Shown: positions 28,612-37,520, counted from the stretch's first letter. The stretch: 64,000 bases of DNA from Thraustochytrium sp. TN22 (GCA_013306675.1 JABLUY010000019.1:175287-239286), one strand, 5' to 3'. A program made the numbers and translations. Notes: generated by a model from the sequence alone, not told the origin.

Positions 28612-29906
28612 ATGTGCGAGGTGCATTGGCCATCGACGACGGCCTGCTCGTATGGCGGCACCTGCAATGAGGCGCTGGGCGTGTGCCAGTGCGATGAAGG
28701 CTTCCGCGCTGCCGGGGCCATGTTTGGCGACAACAGGATTGACTGCTCTGTACCCGACTGGCTCCTCGAGGCATTCATGTACAGTGGTCTCGTACTCTCC
28801 TCAGTGGCTATCGTCCTGAGGGTCTATCTGCTCAAGAAGCGTGGCTACCTCGTTCCGCAGCGGCAAATTGCAAACCCTATGACGTATCGCAGCCTATGGC
28901 GCATCGCTGCCTATGGGATTGCAGGCGACATCGTCTTTTGTGTCACGAGCTTCTATCTTTGCGCTCGAGGGCCGCTCAACTTCGTCTATGTGGAGGACAT
29001 CGTAGGCACAGTCCTCATTCAGGCGTCACTCTTTCCCGGATGGTTTTGTGTGGTAAACACGATGCTCTACTACGCGGAGACCAACGCACAGATTGACCGG
29101 ATTCGATCCGCTCACCTGACGGCAACGCTTGAGAGCGTAAAACGATATGGGCGCCCTGCTGTGCTTTTCTGCGTTGGGACACTCTCCGTCGCGACCCCCT
29201 TCGTCTATGTCAGGCTGGGGCCGCCCTGGTGGATCATGGAGCACTTTCTAGCCTTTGCCGTGCTCTGTGGTGTAATCTGGGTTGGCATTTTGCGCACCGT
29301 CCGCGCGTTCGTGCGGAGCATCGATGAGTCTCTCCAAAGCGAGGTAACAAGCGAGAGCCTCTCTGAGGTTGCGAAACTACGTGCCAACCTCGTTCGGCAT
29401 CGTCGCCTCATTAAAACAGCACGACGTCGCAGATTTTCTTTACATCCCTGCTTACGTCCTGCTGGCCATGGCTCTGGGGTTGCGCATCGGCCATGTTTCT
29501 CACCATGTTCATCAACGGGCCCATGGCTTCGATCATCCAGCTAGCCATGCCCAAGATTGTCATCCTTCGACGGAAGAGTCAGGCGTCGGCGTCCATGCGC
29601 AGGAGGAGGCCGTCGACCACACCTGTAGCCAGCAGCCAGCTTCCCACCGCGGCTATGGCACATACTAAAAGGAGAGAGGTAGTCCCTGAGAGCGAAGGGA
29701 CCGGGTTGTCTGCCACTAACTGTGAGGCCCCGAGTGTCTTACTCACAGTTAGCTCCCCAAGTGTCTTGGCCAAAGCAATTGAGGCTGGGACCGGGTCGAA
29801 TGTCACCAACACCCCGAGTGTCTTTGCCAAAGCAATTGAGGCTGGGACCGGGTCGAATGTCACCAACGCCCCGAGTGTCTTTGCAACGGAAGAGGTCTGC
29901 GAATGA
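28612..29906 (+). pseudogene. EGF-like 7TM receptor-like copy 4, frameshifted
   Basis: Starts at MCEVHWPSTTACSYGGTC with all six cysteines and the SVPDW exit. Hydrophobic segments 1-5 are in one frame (to about 29425). The expected segment 6 (FFTSLLTSCWPWLWG) and segment 7 (FINGPMASIIQLAMPKIVI) then lie in another frame that runs to the stop at 29904-29906. The shift falls in AAAACAGCACGACGTCGCAG (29414-29433) and amounts to one base lost or two gained. In the original frame translation ends at 29544 with an unrelated Arg/Ser-rich tail lacking segments 6 and 7. The second-frame tail carries a 19-residue direct repeat. It is a recent pseudogene, a sequencing error or a truncated receptor; the lack of other damage favours the first two. 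No plausible intron spans the site. Confidence 0.7.
29761..29885 (+). repeat. 57-bp minisatellite, about 2.2 copies
   Basis: GTGTCTT[G/T]GCCAAAGC... recurs at 29761, 29818 and (partial) 29875, period 57 bp. In the frame of the copy-4 tail the unit is 19 residues (SVFAKAIEAGTGSNVTN..P). Copies differ at only about two positions, so the expansion is young. Confidence 0.9.
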
Positions 29907-30198
29907 AGGCTTGAGAAAGCATGCGAGCGTGCGAGCAAGCGAGCGAGTGAGCGAGGCAGCGAGGCACTCGTTGGCAACAAAAATCATGGGTGTGCAGTAG
30001 TACAATGGCTATTTTGATAGATCTCCTTCGGGCGCGATTCTTGGACTTGCACAGGCAGGTTGAGGCTTCTGGTAACCTTCTCGAATGTATAAAAGCAAGA
30101 GAAAGGATAGCCAACCCGGCTAGGGCTCAGCGAGCTGCAGCGATCACCACAACTCGAGTCCGACTTCGCATGTGATGTGCAGCTGGCTTGCGTGGAGG

Positions 30199-32412
30199 TC
30201 AGGCAAGCGGGCGGTCCCACTGCGTGACGGATCGCCCTTCGTGAAAGTAGTAGGGCTTGCCGGAGCCAGGGTCGACGAGACGGACCCAGCCGGGTGGCAA
30301 GGCATCTGGATTGGATTTGGGCGGGGGAGGAGGCGGCCGCGGCGAGCCCGCCGGCGAGCCCATGGCTGAGGAGCGCGAGGAGGCAACGCTTGAGGGCGAG
30401 AGGGACGCGGCTGGAGCCGTGGCAGGCATGGGGCGGCGCGCGAGCTGCGGACCGGCCGGGCGCGTCCCTGCGAGGGAGGCCGCGGAGGGGCCGCGGTAGG
30501 GCACGTCGCTGCCGGCCTGGAGCTCGTGGCGGTCCTCGCTGAAGACACCAGGGCACATGGCGAGCTTGTGGAGCCACTCGTTTTTGGTGAAATGGTCCGG
30601 GCAGACGAGCACCCAGCGCTCGCCGGATTTGCCGCGCACGGCGAAGGCGAGCGGGCCGTAGTCCGGCTCAGCGCCGTACGAGCGAAGCTGCAGCGTGGCC
30701 TCGTGGCGGTAGTACCCGCGTGCGAGCCACTCGGACTCGCGCCCGCAGACGAGGAGGTCGTTGAAGAGCCAAAAGAACCAGGTTTTGGCCTTCTTCTTCT
30801 CCATGCGCTCGAGCTTCCCATGGTGCAGGTAGAGGCGGCGCGGGTTCGCAAGCTCGAGCGCGGGCTGAAAGCTGGACTCGATACGGCGAACTTCCTGCTG
30901 ATTCTTGCGTGTGTCGAGCGCACGGCGCACGTAGTCCGCGGTGATACCAAGGAGCGTGAGCGCCTTGTCGATGTCGGGCGAGGACGGATGCGCCGGGTCT
31001 GTGCGCGCGCGCAGCGTGCGCAGCAGCTCAATGTACTCGTTGAGGCGATCGACCGGGCGGCGCATGAGGTCCGCCAGAGAGGCGACGCCAGCGCGCTGCG
31101 CCGCATCATCGGCGCTGCTGAAGCCGAGGCGCTCGCGGCGCATCTTGGCGATGGTGTCCTGAGCGTCCTGGAAACGTACAACATAGTCCGTGTAGGTCTC
31201 GAAGCGCGGCGCAATGGCGACGAAGTCGGCGGCCAGGCTCTGGTCCATCTCCATTTGGGCGAAGGCGCCCTCGAGCGAGGCGAGGAAGTCGACGTGCATC
31301 GCCGCAATCTCCTCAATGTTGCCGAAGAGCTCCTTGGCCTCCTCGGGCGATAGCGTCTTTTGCGAGAACCACGTCTCGCTCTGCTGCACCTGGCCGCCCC
31401 AGTGCGCCGGGTTCTGTAGCGGCTTGACGTAAAAGTCGAGCAGGTTCGAAAGGTCCAGCACGTAGCGGCGCTCCGACTCAACGATCTCTGACATGGCCTC
31501 GAAGCGCGGCACCTCCTCGGCCGGCAGGTCGCTCATGTCCCAGCCCGAGGAAGTCGGCGCCGCCGGGGGCGGCGGCGAGGGCGGCCGCGGCGAGCGCACG
31601 CGCCACGCGTCGACGTCCGCCTCCTCGTGGCCGTCCGCAAAACGCACGCGATAGCGGTCGGTGGCATCGTGGCCTGTGATGGTGGCCCGCTGCCACTGGT
31701 CGGCGCCGGACGCGGCGCGCACCTCGACCTCGGCACCGATGGGCAGCATGCGGGAGGTGTCGATGGGCGGCGGCGAGGGCGGCGAGGGCGGCGCCACCAC
31801 CTTCTCCTCTGACGTCAGCTCGTCAAAGGCCGCGGCCAGCTCCTCATCGAACTCGTTGCGGTACAAGCTCGGATCAAAGTCGGCGCCCGGCACGAAGTTG
31901 ATCTTCTCATGAGCGGCCAGCCGCACGGGCTCGCCGCCGTTGAGCGCGGCCAGCCGCTGCGCCTCGGCCACGAGCGCGCGCATGCCCTGCAGCCGCCGCA
32001 GCAGTCGGTTGACATGCTCGCGCAGCAGCTTCTTGCTGCGCGTGTCGCGCACCGACGGCACGGCGCGCAAGAAGCACGAGATCGCCGCCACGTAGTTGTC
32101 CACGGCGCTCGTCGCGTGCCGCTCCAGCAGCGCCGGGCTCACCTCCGCGGCCTCGTACACGCGCGTCGCCTTGTCGTCGGCCGCCGTGCCCAGCTCCGAC
32201 CGGACGAAGCCCTGGTTGATGGTCTCCCGCACATCGATCCCGCGCGCCTGCGACAGGTCGGCGCCCGCGCCCGCGCCGCCGCGCGCCGCCAGCATCCCGC
32301 CCGCGCGCCGCCCGCCCGCCGCCGCGCCGCCCGCCCGCTCCTTCTGGCTCTGCTGCCCCTGCCGCCGCTGCTGGTCGCGGACGCAGTCTCCGACTCGGCC
32401 CACCTCGAGCAT
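30199..32412 (-). CDS. MIT/Tudor-like/DH/PH/WW multidomain RhoGEF
   Basis: 737 residues from the first ATG of the frame (32412). An Arg/Gly/Ala-rich leader is followed at ~70-115 by a helical segment like a MIT domain (ERHATSAVDNYVAAISCFLRA). A Tudor/SH3-like barrel lies at ~225-275 (GAEVEVRAASGADQWQRATI, YRVRFADGHEEADV). The Dbl-homology domain spans ~300-500 (AMSEIVESERRYVLDLSNLL, core helix LMRRPVDRLNEYIELLRTL). The PH domain is at ~525-617 (RRLYLHHGKLERM, WFFWLFNDLLVCGR). A Pro/Ser-rich linker precedes a C-terminal WW domain (LPPGWVRLVDPGSGKPYYF). DH-PH pairs load GTP on Rho-family GTPases at membranes, the WW domain binds proline motifs and MIT domains bind ESCRT-III tails. DH, PH and WW calls are strong; MIT and Tudor are tentative. 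Confidence 0.85.
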   Translation of the reverse strand: MLEVGRVGDCVRDQQRRQGQQSQKERAGGAAAGGRRAGGMLAARGGAGAGADLSQARGIDVRETINQGFVRSELGTAADDKATRVYEAAEVSPALLERHATSAVDNYVAAISCFLRAVPSVRDTRSKKLLREHVNRLLRRLQGMRALVAEAQRLAALNGGEPVRLAAHEKINFVPGADFDPSLYRNEFDEELAAAFDELTSEEKVVAPPSPPSPPPIDTSRMLPIGAEVEVRAASGADQWQRATITGHDATDRYRVRFADGHEEADVDAWRVRSPRPPSPPPPAAPTSSGWDMSDLPAEEVPRFEAMSEIVESERRYVLDLSNLLDFYVKPLQNPAHWGGQVQQSETWFSQKTLSPEEAKELFGNIEEIAAMHVDFLASLEGAFAQMEMDQSLAADFVAIAPRFETYTDYVVRFQDAQDTIAKMRRERLGFSSADDAAQRAGVASLADLMRRPVDRLNEYIELLRTLRARTDPAHPSSPDIDKALTLLGITADYVRRALDTRKNQQEVRRIESSFQPALELANPRRLYLHHGKLERMEKKKAKTWFFWLFNDLLVCGRESEWLARGYYRHEATLQLRSYGAEPDYGPLAFAVRGKSGERWVLVCPDHFTKNEWLHKLAMCPGVFSEDRHELQAGSDVPYRGPSAASLAGTRPAGPQLARRPMPATAPAASLSPSSVASSRSSAMGSPAGSPRPPPPPPKSNPDALPPGWVRLVDPGSGKPYYFHEGRSVTQWDRPLA

Positions 32413-33934
32413 CGCGCCGCCGGTCACGGCAGCGCGCGCTGACGGGCCCGGCAGGCCGGCCGAGCCTCGTCTGGCTGTCGAGCCTGGGCGAGCGAGCCTT
32501 GCAGCGCCGCGAGGGCCGCGAGCTCGGATCGGTTGAGTGATTGATCGTTCGATCGATCGCCGCGGCCTCGGTCACGGCGGTGGCGGGTCTCGGGCGGGAT
32601 CCGGGTTCCGCCTTTCTGTCTGCCTGCCTGCCTGGCTTTTGCAGTGCCTGCTCCGAGTTCGGTCAGCCCGCCCTGTCCGAGTCGGCGAGTCCGAGCCAGC
32701 GAATCGTTCGGGACAGAGGCCGTCTAACTTGCGCATCGAGCCAGCGCGCGAATGCCACGAAAGCGGTGGGACAAAGCTTGATTCAACTGCGCTGCCTCAG
32801 TCTGCGCAGGTTGGCTGTCTGGTTGCTCATCATGGTGAGTCAAGGTCCGGCCACAGCGTGGTCCGAGTCCTCCCCAAGAGCACTTGGCCGGGCTCAGGCT
32901 TGGCTCTCTTGCTTTAGAATGCCTCGCATCGTGCGATGTGAGTGACGTGAGGTGACTGAGGTGAGCCCGAGGTGACGAGTCTTGCCGGTTCCACGGTGCC
33001 GCAGAAAAGCCGCCTCAAGGCCTGGCAGGCCTGCAGTGGCATCTGGGCCACGTGCAGTGATCATGACAGGCAACATCCGAGTCCTCAACAAGACACCGTG
33101 AAGGAGCGCACACACGTACTGGCCGCGCATGGCCGCAACTGGCGGCGCCGCCGCAAGCCGCCGCGACGCCCGCCCCGCGTCCCAGTCCCCATCCCAGACG
33201 CCAGACGAGATGTGTGTGCTCACGTGGCGCTAGCTAGAATCGCGAGACTTCGAGTTGGCTTGCCAGTCATCAGTGGCATCAGTGGTAGCACTGACAGCGC
33301 CGCGGAGGCACGGGCCCACTGGCGACGCCTGGCGACTGACATCCCAAAGTTTCGGTGCGTTTCGGTCTCCATCCCAATTGAGTCCCTTCGATGTGTTTGA
33401 CTGAGCCGCCTCCACCCCGCACCCGCCACAGTGCCAGTGGCGCGCGATGCACGCCTTCTACGCCCTTTGCCCCGCACCGCTCCACACCGCTTGGCAGGCG
33501 AGGCCGGCTTCCCCCTGACCGCGCGCGGCGCCGGGCGCTGCGGGCCCGCAGACGGAGGCACGCGCCGCGGAGCAGAAGCCGTCAGCTTGCGCAGCAGAGC
33601 TACAGCAGTAGTCGTTCCTGTTTTCGCGCGCCGCGCCGCGCCGCCTCCTCGCCACGCGCCGCGCTGCCGTGAGCGCCCCGCCGGCGCCGGCAGACAGCCA
33701 ACGACCGATCAATCCTCAGCGCGTCCGCCTCCTCGCCGCGCGCGCCCTGCCCGGTTTGCCCTGGCCTCTGTTGCTTGCGCAGCAGCCTGTCGCTCGCAGC
33801 GTGTGCGGTCGCCCAACGTGATCGTCGTGTACAAGTCGAGGTGGAGCGAGCTTGCGAGCGAGGCGCGCGCAGCGTACAAGCCCGAGGCGGCGTCGCTCGC
33901 GTACTGAGCCGAAAGGGGCGTTCCTAAGGAGATC
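32413..33934. other. 1.5-kb spacer upstream of RhoGEF and glutaredoxin genes
   Basis: Divergent spacer. It holds GATCGATCGATCG near 32546-32560, a short CCTG run near 32623-32636 and otherwise unique sequence. Frames here look like compositional artefacts; I see no exon with convincing protein character. Confidence 0.55.
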
Positions 33935-34246
33935 ATGACCATGTTCACGATCGTTGGGTACGAGGGCTGCGGCTTCTACGCGAGCGCCAAGGCGCAGGCG
34001 GTGCGCCTCACGAGCGCACACCCGGACATCAAGGTGGAGACTGTGACCATGAGCAGGAGCGAGTACATGGCGTGGCTGCAGAAGACACTCGCTGGTTCCG
34101 GCATCGAGCACAAGACGAGCCCAGCCATCTGGTCCGGCACGCCTGAGGAGGGTATGTTCATCGGCGGCGCCTCGGACTTCGAGGAGCTTGTGCGCCGCGA
34201 CTACGGTCTCGACATGTCCGGTGGCGGCTGCTGCACCATCTCCTAA
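33935..34246 (+). CDS. glutaredoxin-like protein with CaaX-like C-terminus
   Basis: 103 residues; a second ATG two codons on could also serve. The fold pattern is glutaredoxin/thioredoxin-like: beta strand MFTIVGYEGCGFYASAK with a single cysteine where glutaredoxins have CxxC, a helix, strand IKVETVTM, the cis-Pro element SPAIW at ~65, then MFIGGASDFEELVR matching the GGxxD/E signature of glutaredoxins. The C-terminus GGGCCTIS is a CaaX-type box (CTIS) with an extra cysteine, predicting prenylation and perhaps palmitoylation. Monothiol-type glutaredoxins handle glutathione or Fe-S clusters; with CGFY instead of CGFS or CPYC its chemistry is open. It faces the coiled-coil gene, with 126 bp between the ends. 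Confidence 0.7.
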   Translation: MTMFTIVGYEGCGFYASAKAQAVRLTSAHPDIKVETVTMSRSEYMAWLQKTLAGSGIEHKTSPAIWSGTPEEGMFIGGASDFEELVRRDYGLDMSGGGCCTIS

Positions 34247-34372
34247 TCAGATGGAGGCTGGGCGGGCCCGCCATGGCTGCGACACCTCTTATGATCTTCT
34301 TATGCAAAATGTACATGGTGACGATATTGTTGTTATGGATGATGGACAATTGCGGCGCTTGGCTTGCCATGG

Positions 34373-35605
34373 TCATGACCGCCGCGCAACGAAGGACACA
34401 CGCGCGTCGGTCTCGGGCGGCGCCAGCAGGCGCGTGGCGAGGCGGTAGAAGCGCGCGAACTCGCGATCGCTTTGCGGCGGTTGAGCGCTCGCCGTCCGCA
34501 CAAGGTCCGCCACGTCGCGCCCGGCGAAGCGACGGAGGTCGCGGCGCAATGGCGCGAGCGCAAGCTCATGCAATTGTGCGCGCGAGGGCGCCTGGTGTGT
34601 CTTGAAGGCGCGCTTAGCGGCCGCCACGAGGTGGCCTTCGAGCTCACGCAGGGCAAGGTCCACTTCCGAGAGCACCGGGTCGGCGTCCAAGCGCCGCAGG
34701 CGATCGGCGCGTGCCTTGAGCGCCTCGCAGCGCTCCAGCAGCAGGTTGTACTGGAAGCGCACAGGAAAGACGGCCTCGACGGCCTCCTGGGCCGGGCAAC
34801 CCGGCGCGGGCGCTTCGAAGGCAGCGCTCTGCGCCTGCAGATCTTGCAGGGCCGCCACGAGAGTGTCAGCCTCGGCGGCGACCAGACCTGCCTCGAGTTC
34901 GCGGGCGGCTTGAGCGTCGCCGCCGTGCGGGGGGTCCACGCGCTCGAGCCCAGCGTCTCGCACAACGCGAGGCCGCGCCCGCCGCAGGAACTCCCGCCGC
35001 GCGTCCTCCAGCTTGCGTCGTTCTGCCGCCAGCTCGCGCCGCAACTTGCCGTAGTCTGGCGGGCGCTCCACGGGCTCGAAGGTCTGGTCCGGCGCGGGCG
35101 CGGGCGCAGGCGCCGGTGCGGGTGCTGGCGCCGGCGCCCTTCCCGCCTCGGCGCTCTTGCGGCGCGAGGGTCGTGCCGGCGCGGGCGAGGGCCGCCGTCG
35201 TGCCTGTGGTAGAGTCTTGGGCGCCGGTGAAGGCCGCCTCGCCCTGAGGCTTCCTTTGCCCGGTGGCCTAGCCTTTGGCGTCTCCTGCTCTTGCTCTTGC
35301 TGTTCTTGCTGCTGCGTCTTGGCAGCTTGATCTCGACGCTGATTGGGAGGCTCTTCGCCCTTGCGCAGGGCCTCGGCCTCGCGCAGGAGCGCCGCAGCGG
35401 CCGCCTCATCGTTGCGCCGTTGCTCGCGTTCCAGGAGCACCTCCTCGCGCCTCGCCAGCCTCCGCGGCGCTGCGCGCGCCTCGGTGGCCGCCTCGTACTG
35501 CGTGCAGACCTCCTCCAAGAGCGCCGCCTCGGCCTCCACGGCCTGCACCAGCGCGCGCAGCCTTCCTAGCGCGTCCAGAGCCAGGGCCTGCGGCTTCGCC
35601 GTCAT
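34373..35605 (-). CDS. coiled-coil protein of unknown function
   Basis: 410 residues from the ATG at 35605 (MTAKPQALALDALGRL). The frame is open upstream to 36157, but that part is low-complexity and includes the (ER)n read-through of a CT microsatellite, so I exclude it. Residues ~5-75 and ~225-265 are predicted coiled coil (LVQAVEAEAALLEEVCTQYE, LAAERRKLEDARREFLRRA). Between them lie a Gln/Glu run (~100-112), a Lys/Arg/Pro-rich segment and an (AP)n run (~165-180). The C-terminal ~130 residues (VRFQYNLLLERCEALKARAD, LREFARFYRLATRLLAPPE-like) are helical and better conserved in character. It may be a cytoskeletal or centrosomal component, but no family is recognised. Confidence 0.55.
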   Translation of the reverse strand: MTAKPQALALDALGRLRALVQAVEAEAALLEEVCTQYEAATEARAAPRRLARREEVLLEREQRRNDEAAAAALLREAEALRKGEEPPNQRRDQAAKTQQQEQQEQEQETPKARPPGKGSLRARRPSPAPKTLPQARRRPSPAPARPSRRKSAEAGRAPAPAPAPAPAPAPAPDQTFEPVERPPDYGKLRRELAAERRKLEDARREFLRRARPRVVRDAGLERVDPPHGGDAQAARELEAGLVAAEADTLVAALQDLQAQSAAFEAPAPGCPAQEAVEAVFPVRFQYNLLLERCEALKARADRLRRLDADPVLSEVDLALRELEGHLVAAAKRAFKTHQAPSRAQLHELALAPLRRDLRRFAGRDVADLVRTASAQPPQSDREFARFYRLATRLLAPPETDARVSFVARRS

Positions 35606-35769
35606 GGCCTCGTCCCGCTCAGCAGCGGGCTTGCGCTCCGGGCGGGCGCTCCGGGCGGGCGCTCTGGGCGGATGCTCCGGGCCGGCGCTCCTGGCCCGCC
35701 CGCCCGCCGGCCAGCCAGCCAGCCGGCCCGCCAGCTGCGCCGCGCGGCGGCTTGCGGTCTGAGCCTGCT

Positions 35770-35813
<44 letters not shown>

Positions 35814-36029
35814 TTCATCGGGATGATCGATGTTGGCAAAAGCAAAGCGCCGCGACCATCCATCCATCCATTCGTTCTTTCGCCCGAGGCTCCTCTCTCC
35901 CTCGCGCGCGCGCACGCACGGGCGGGCGGGCGAGCTCGCGCGGAGCAAGGGCAGGCCGGCCAGCGCCGCGGTCGCGGTCGCTGGCGCTCGTGCGCGCGCT
36001 CGCGGACGTGCGTGAGACCGGGGGGCAGG
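35606..36029. other. divergent promoter with CT microsatellite
   Basis: 424 bp between the coiled-coil gene and ATP12. It includes GGGCGGGCGCT repeats (35640-35670), the (CT)n run and a CATCCATCCATCCATTCG stretch near 35860. Confidence 0.6.
35771..35809. repeat. (CT)n dinucleotide microsatellite
   Basis: About 19 perfect CT units upstream of both divergent genes. Pyrimidine-rich runs like this are often in promoters or 5' UTRs; here it lies about 220 bp before the ATP12 ATG. Confidence 0.95.
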
Positions 36030-36860
36030 ATGCTGGCGGCGGCGCTGCGAGGCTGCGGCGGCGCGGGCGCGGCGGCGGCGCGGCGTACGGCGGTGCGCGG
36101 GCTGGCGGCGGAGGCGTCCGAGCAGGCGGCGAGCGGGACGTCGTACCGCGGGCGCAAGCGGTTCTACAAGCGCGCGGATGCGGTCAAGGGGGACGAGGGC
36201 TACGTGGTGGAGCTGGACGGGCGCAAGCTGCGCACGCCGTACCGGCAGGTGCTGACGCTGCCGACGGAGGCGCTGGCGCACGGCGTGGCGCATGAGTGGG
36301 CGCTGCAGAAGGAGGACATCCAGCCGGCGTCGATGCCGCTCATGACCATGTCGTGCACGGCGACGGACACGACTGCGGCGAGGCGCGAGCTCATCGTGGA
36401 GGAGCTCATGCGCTTTCTGAGCACGGACACGGTGCTCTTCCCCGGGCATCCGGAGGAGACCGAGGCGAAGCTTCTTGACCTGCAGGAGGAGCTGTGGACG
36501 CCGCTGGTGGACTGGATGGCGACGCGCTACGGCCCGGTCAACGTGTGCTCGCACCTGCGCATCCCGCCGCACCCCGAGGCGACGGTCAAGGCCGTCGAGG
36601 AGCACCTTCGCAGCATGGACGACTGGACCTTGACGGGCGTGGAGAACCTCACGTACGGCTGCAAGTCCATCATTATCCCGCTGGCGCTGCTGGATGGTGC
36701 TGTGGACGCCAAGACGGCCATTCGCGCGTCGCGCGTCGAGGAGGAGCATCAGATCAACGCATGGGGCCTTGTGGAGGGTGGCCATGATGTGGACCGGGCC
36801 CACGTCGTGTCGCAGGTGGCTGCGGGTGCTGTCTTCTTGCGCACGTGCCGCGCTGCGTAG
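36030..36860 (+). CDS. ATP12: ATP12-type mitochondrial F1-ATPase assembly chaperone
   Basis: 276 residues from the ATG at 36030. The first ~30 residues (MLAAALRGCGG..AARRTAVRGLA) look like a mitochondrial targeting peptide: Ala/Arg-rich, no acidic residues until ~28. The mature part follows the ATP12 pattern: RKRFYKRADAV, VVELDGRKLRTPYRQVLTLP, ALAHGVAHEWALQKEDIQPA, MPLMTMSCTATDT, and near the C-terminus SRVEEEHQINAWGLVEGGHD. ATP12 binds the F1 alpha subunit in the matrix and prevents its aggregation before F1 assembly. The length is typical. The frame extends upstream through promoter repeats without supported protein, so the start was moved to the targeting peptide. Confidence 0.9.
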   Translation: MLAAALRGCGGAGAAAARRTAVRGLAAEASEQAASGTSYRGRKRFYKRADAVKGDEGYVVELDGRKLRTPYRQVLTLPTEALAHGVAHEWALQKEDIQPASMPLMTMSCTATDTTAARRELIVEELMRFLSTDTVLFPGHPEETEAKLLDLQEELWTPLVDWMATRYGPVNVCSHLRIPPHPEATVKAVEEHLRSMDDWTLTGVENLTYGCKSIIIPLALLDGAVDAKTAIRASRVEEEHQINAWGLVEGGHDVDRAHVVSQVAAGAVFLRTCRAA

Positions 36861-37520
36861 CCTTTTTAGCTCTGCCATGGTAGTTCATTCCTGAAAGAAG
36901 GACGAACATGAAATGCCGCACGAAAGAGTGTTGTTAGCGCATTGAAGCAAGCAACTTGACTGACTGTGTGAGCTTGGCGGCAGCATTCTCGTCGCTGGCG
37001 CCGCCGCCGCAGGTCGCGGCAACGGCCGCGTCGCCACTCTCGGCCACGCCGCCGGAAAAGACGAACATGGACGAGAAGGCCTTCGTCTTGCCAGTGGACG
37101 ACCGGCCCGGGGCGAAGAAAGGAAAGAGCAGAATCCGGTCATCAAGGCGTTTGGGAGAGTTGCGGGAGACCAAAGAGCCGGCCAAATGGCGAGGTGACAA
37201 GCCTGTCTTGCTGGCCGATGGTGCGCAAAAGGGCAGGCCGGCCGAGAATCCAATCAGCAAGGCGGACGGCCCATCATGACGCAGCGAAGACCATGTCACA
37301 CGCCGCATGCATAAAAGTGTGGGAAGAAGAAGAAATGTTGAGCGAGCTCTTGCTGTTTTGTCTACCAGTATCTCTCTGCTGCCACCAGCCGGCTTTGCTG
37401 TATCCAGGCTCGCTCCGTCAGGCTAAAGGTAAGTGTGTTCGTCTCCTATCAACACTTATGCGCGCAGCACGGCGCGCATGCATGCCTGCAGGCAACCACC
37501 GTCACGGGAGTCGGCGCGCT
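36861..37520. other. 660-bp spacer with an ambiguous small ORF
   Basis: Between the ATP12 stop and the H+-pyrophosphatase stop. Apart from the minus-strand frame listed separately, a plus-strand frame from an ATG near 37067 (MDEKAFVLPVDDRPGAKKG) is also open. A perfect donor GTAAGT (37428) and a CTGCAG (37488-37493) on the plus strand hint at transcription but may be chance. Confidence 0.5.
36934..37308 (-). CDS. possible small protein, strand uncertain
   Basis: 124 residues from an ATG at 37308. The last 50 residues use mostly G/C-ending codons and read like protein (KTKAFSSMFVFSGGVAESGD, then SDENAAAKLTQSVKLLASMR). A competing plus-strand frame overlaps it, and I cannot tell which, if either, is translated. 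No family recognised, no signal peptide. Confidence 0.25.
   Translation of the reverse strand: MRRVTWSSLRHDGPSALLIGFSAGLPFCAPSASKTGLSPRHLAGSLVSRNSPKRLDDRILLFPFFAPGRSSTGKTKAFSSMFVFSGGVAESGDAAVAATCGGGASDENAAAKLTQSVKLLASMR

Noticed and set aside
34373-36157. 594-codon version of the coiled-coil protein including an (ER)n run
   Set aside because: The extension reads through a CT microsatellite and the ATP12 5' region; the first credible start is the ATG at 35605.
37428-37493. Plus-strand GTAAGT...CTGCAG intron candidate
   Set aside because: No convincing exon on either side; the downstream side is antisense to the pyrophosphatase gene.
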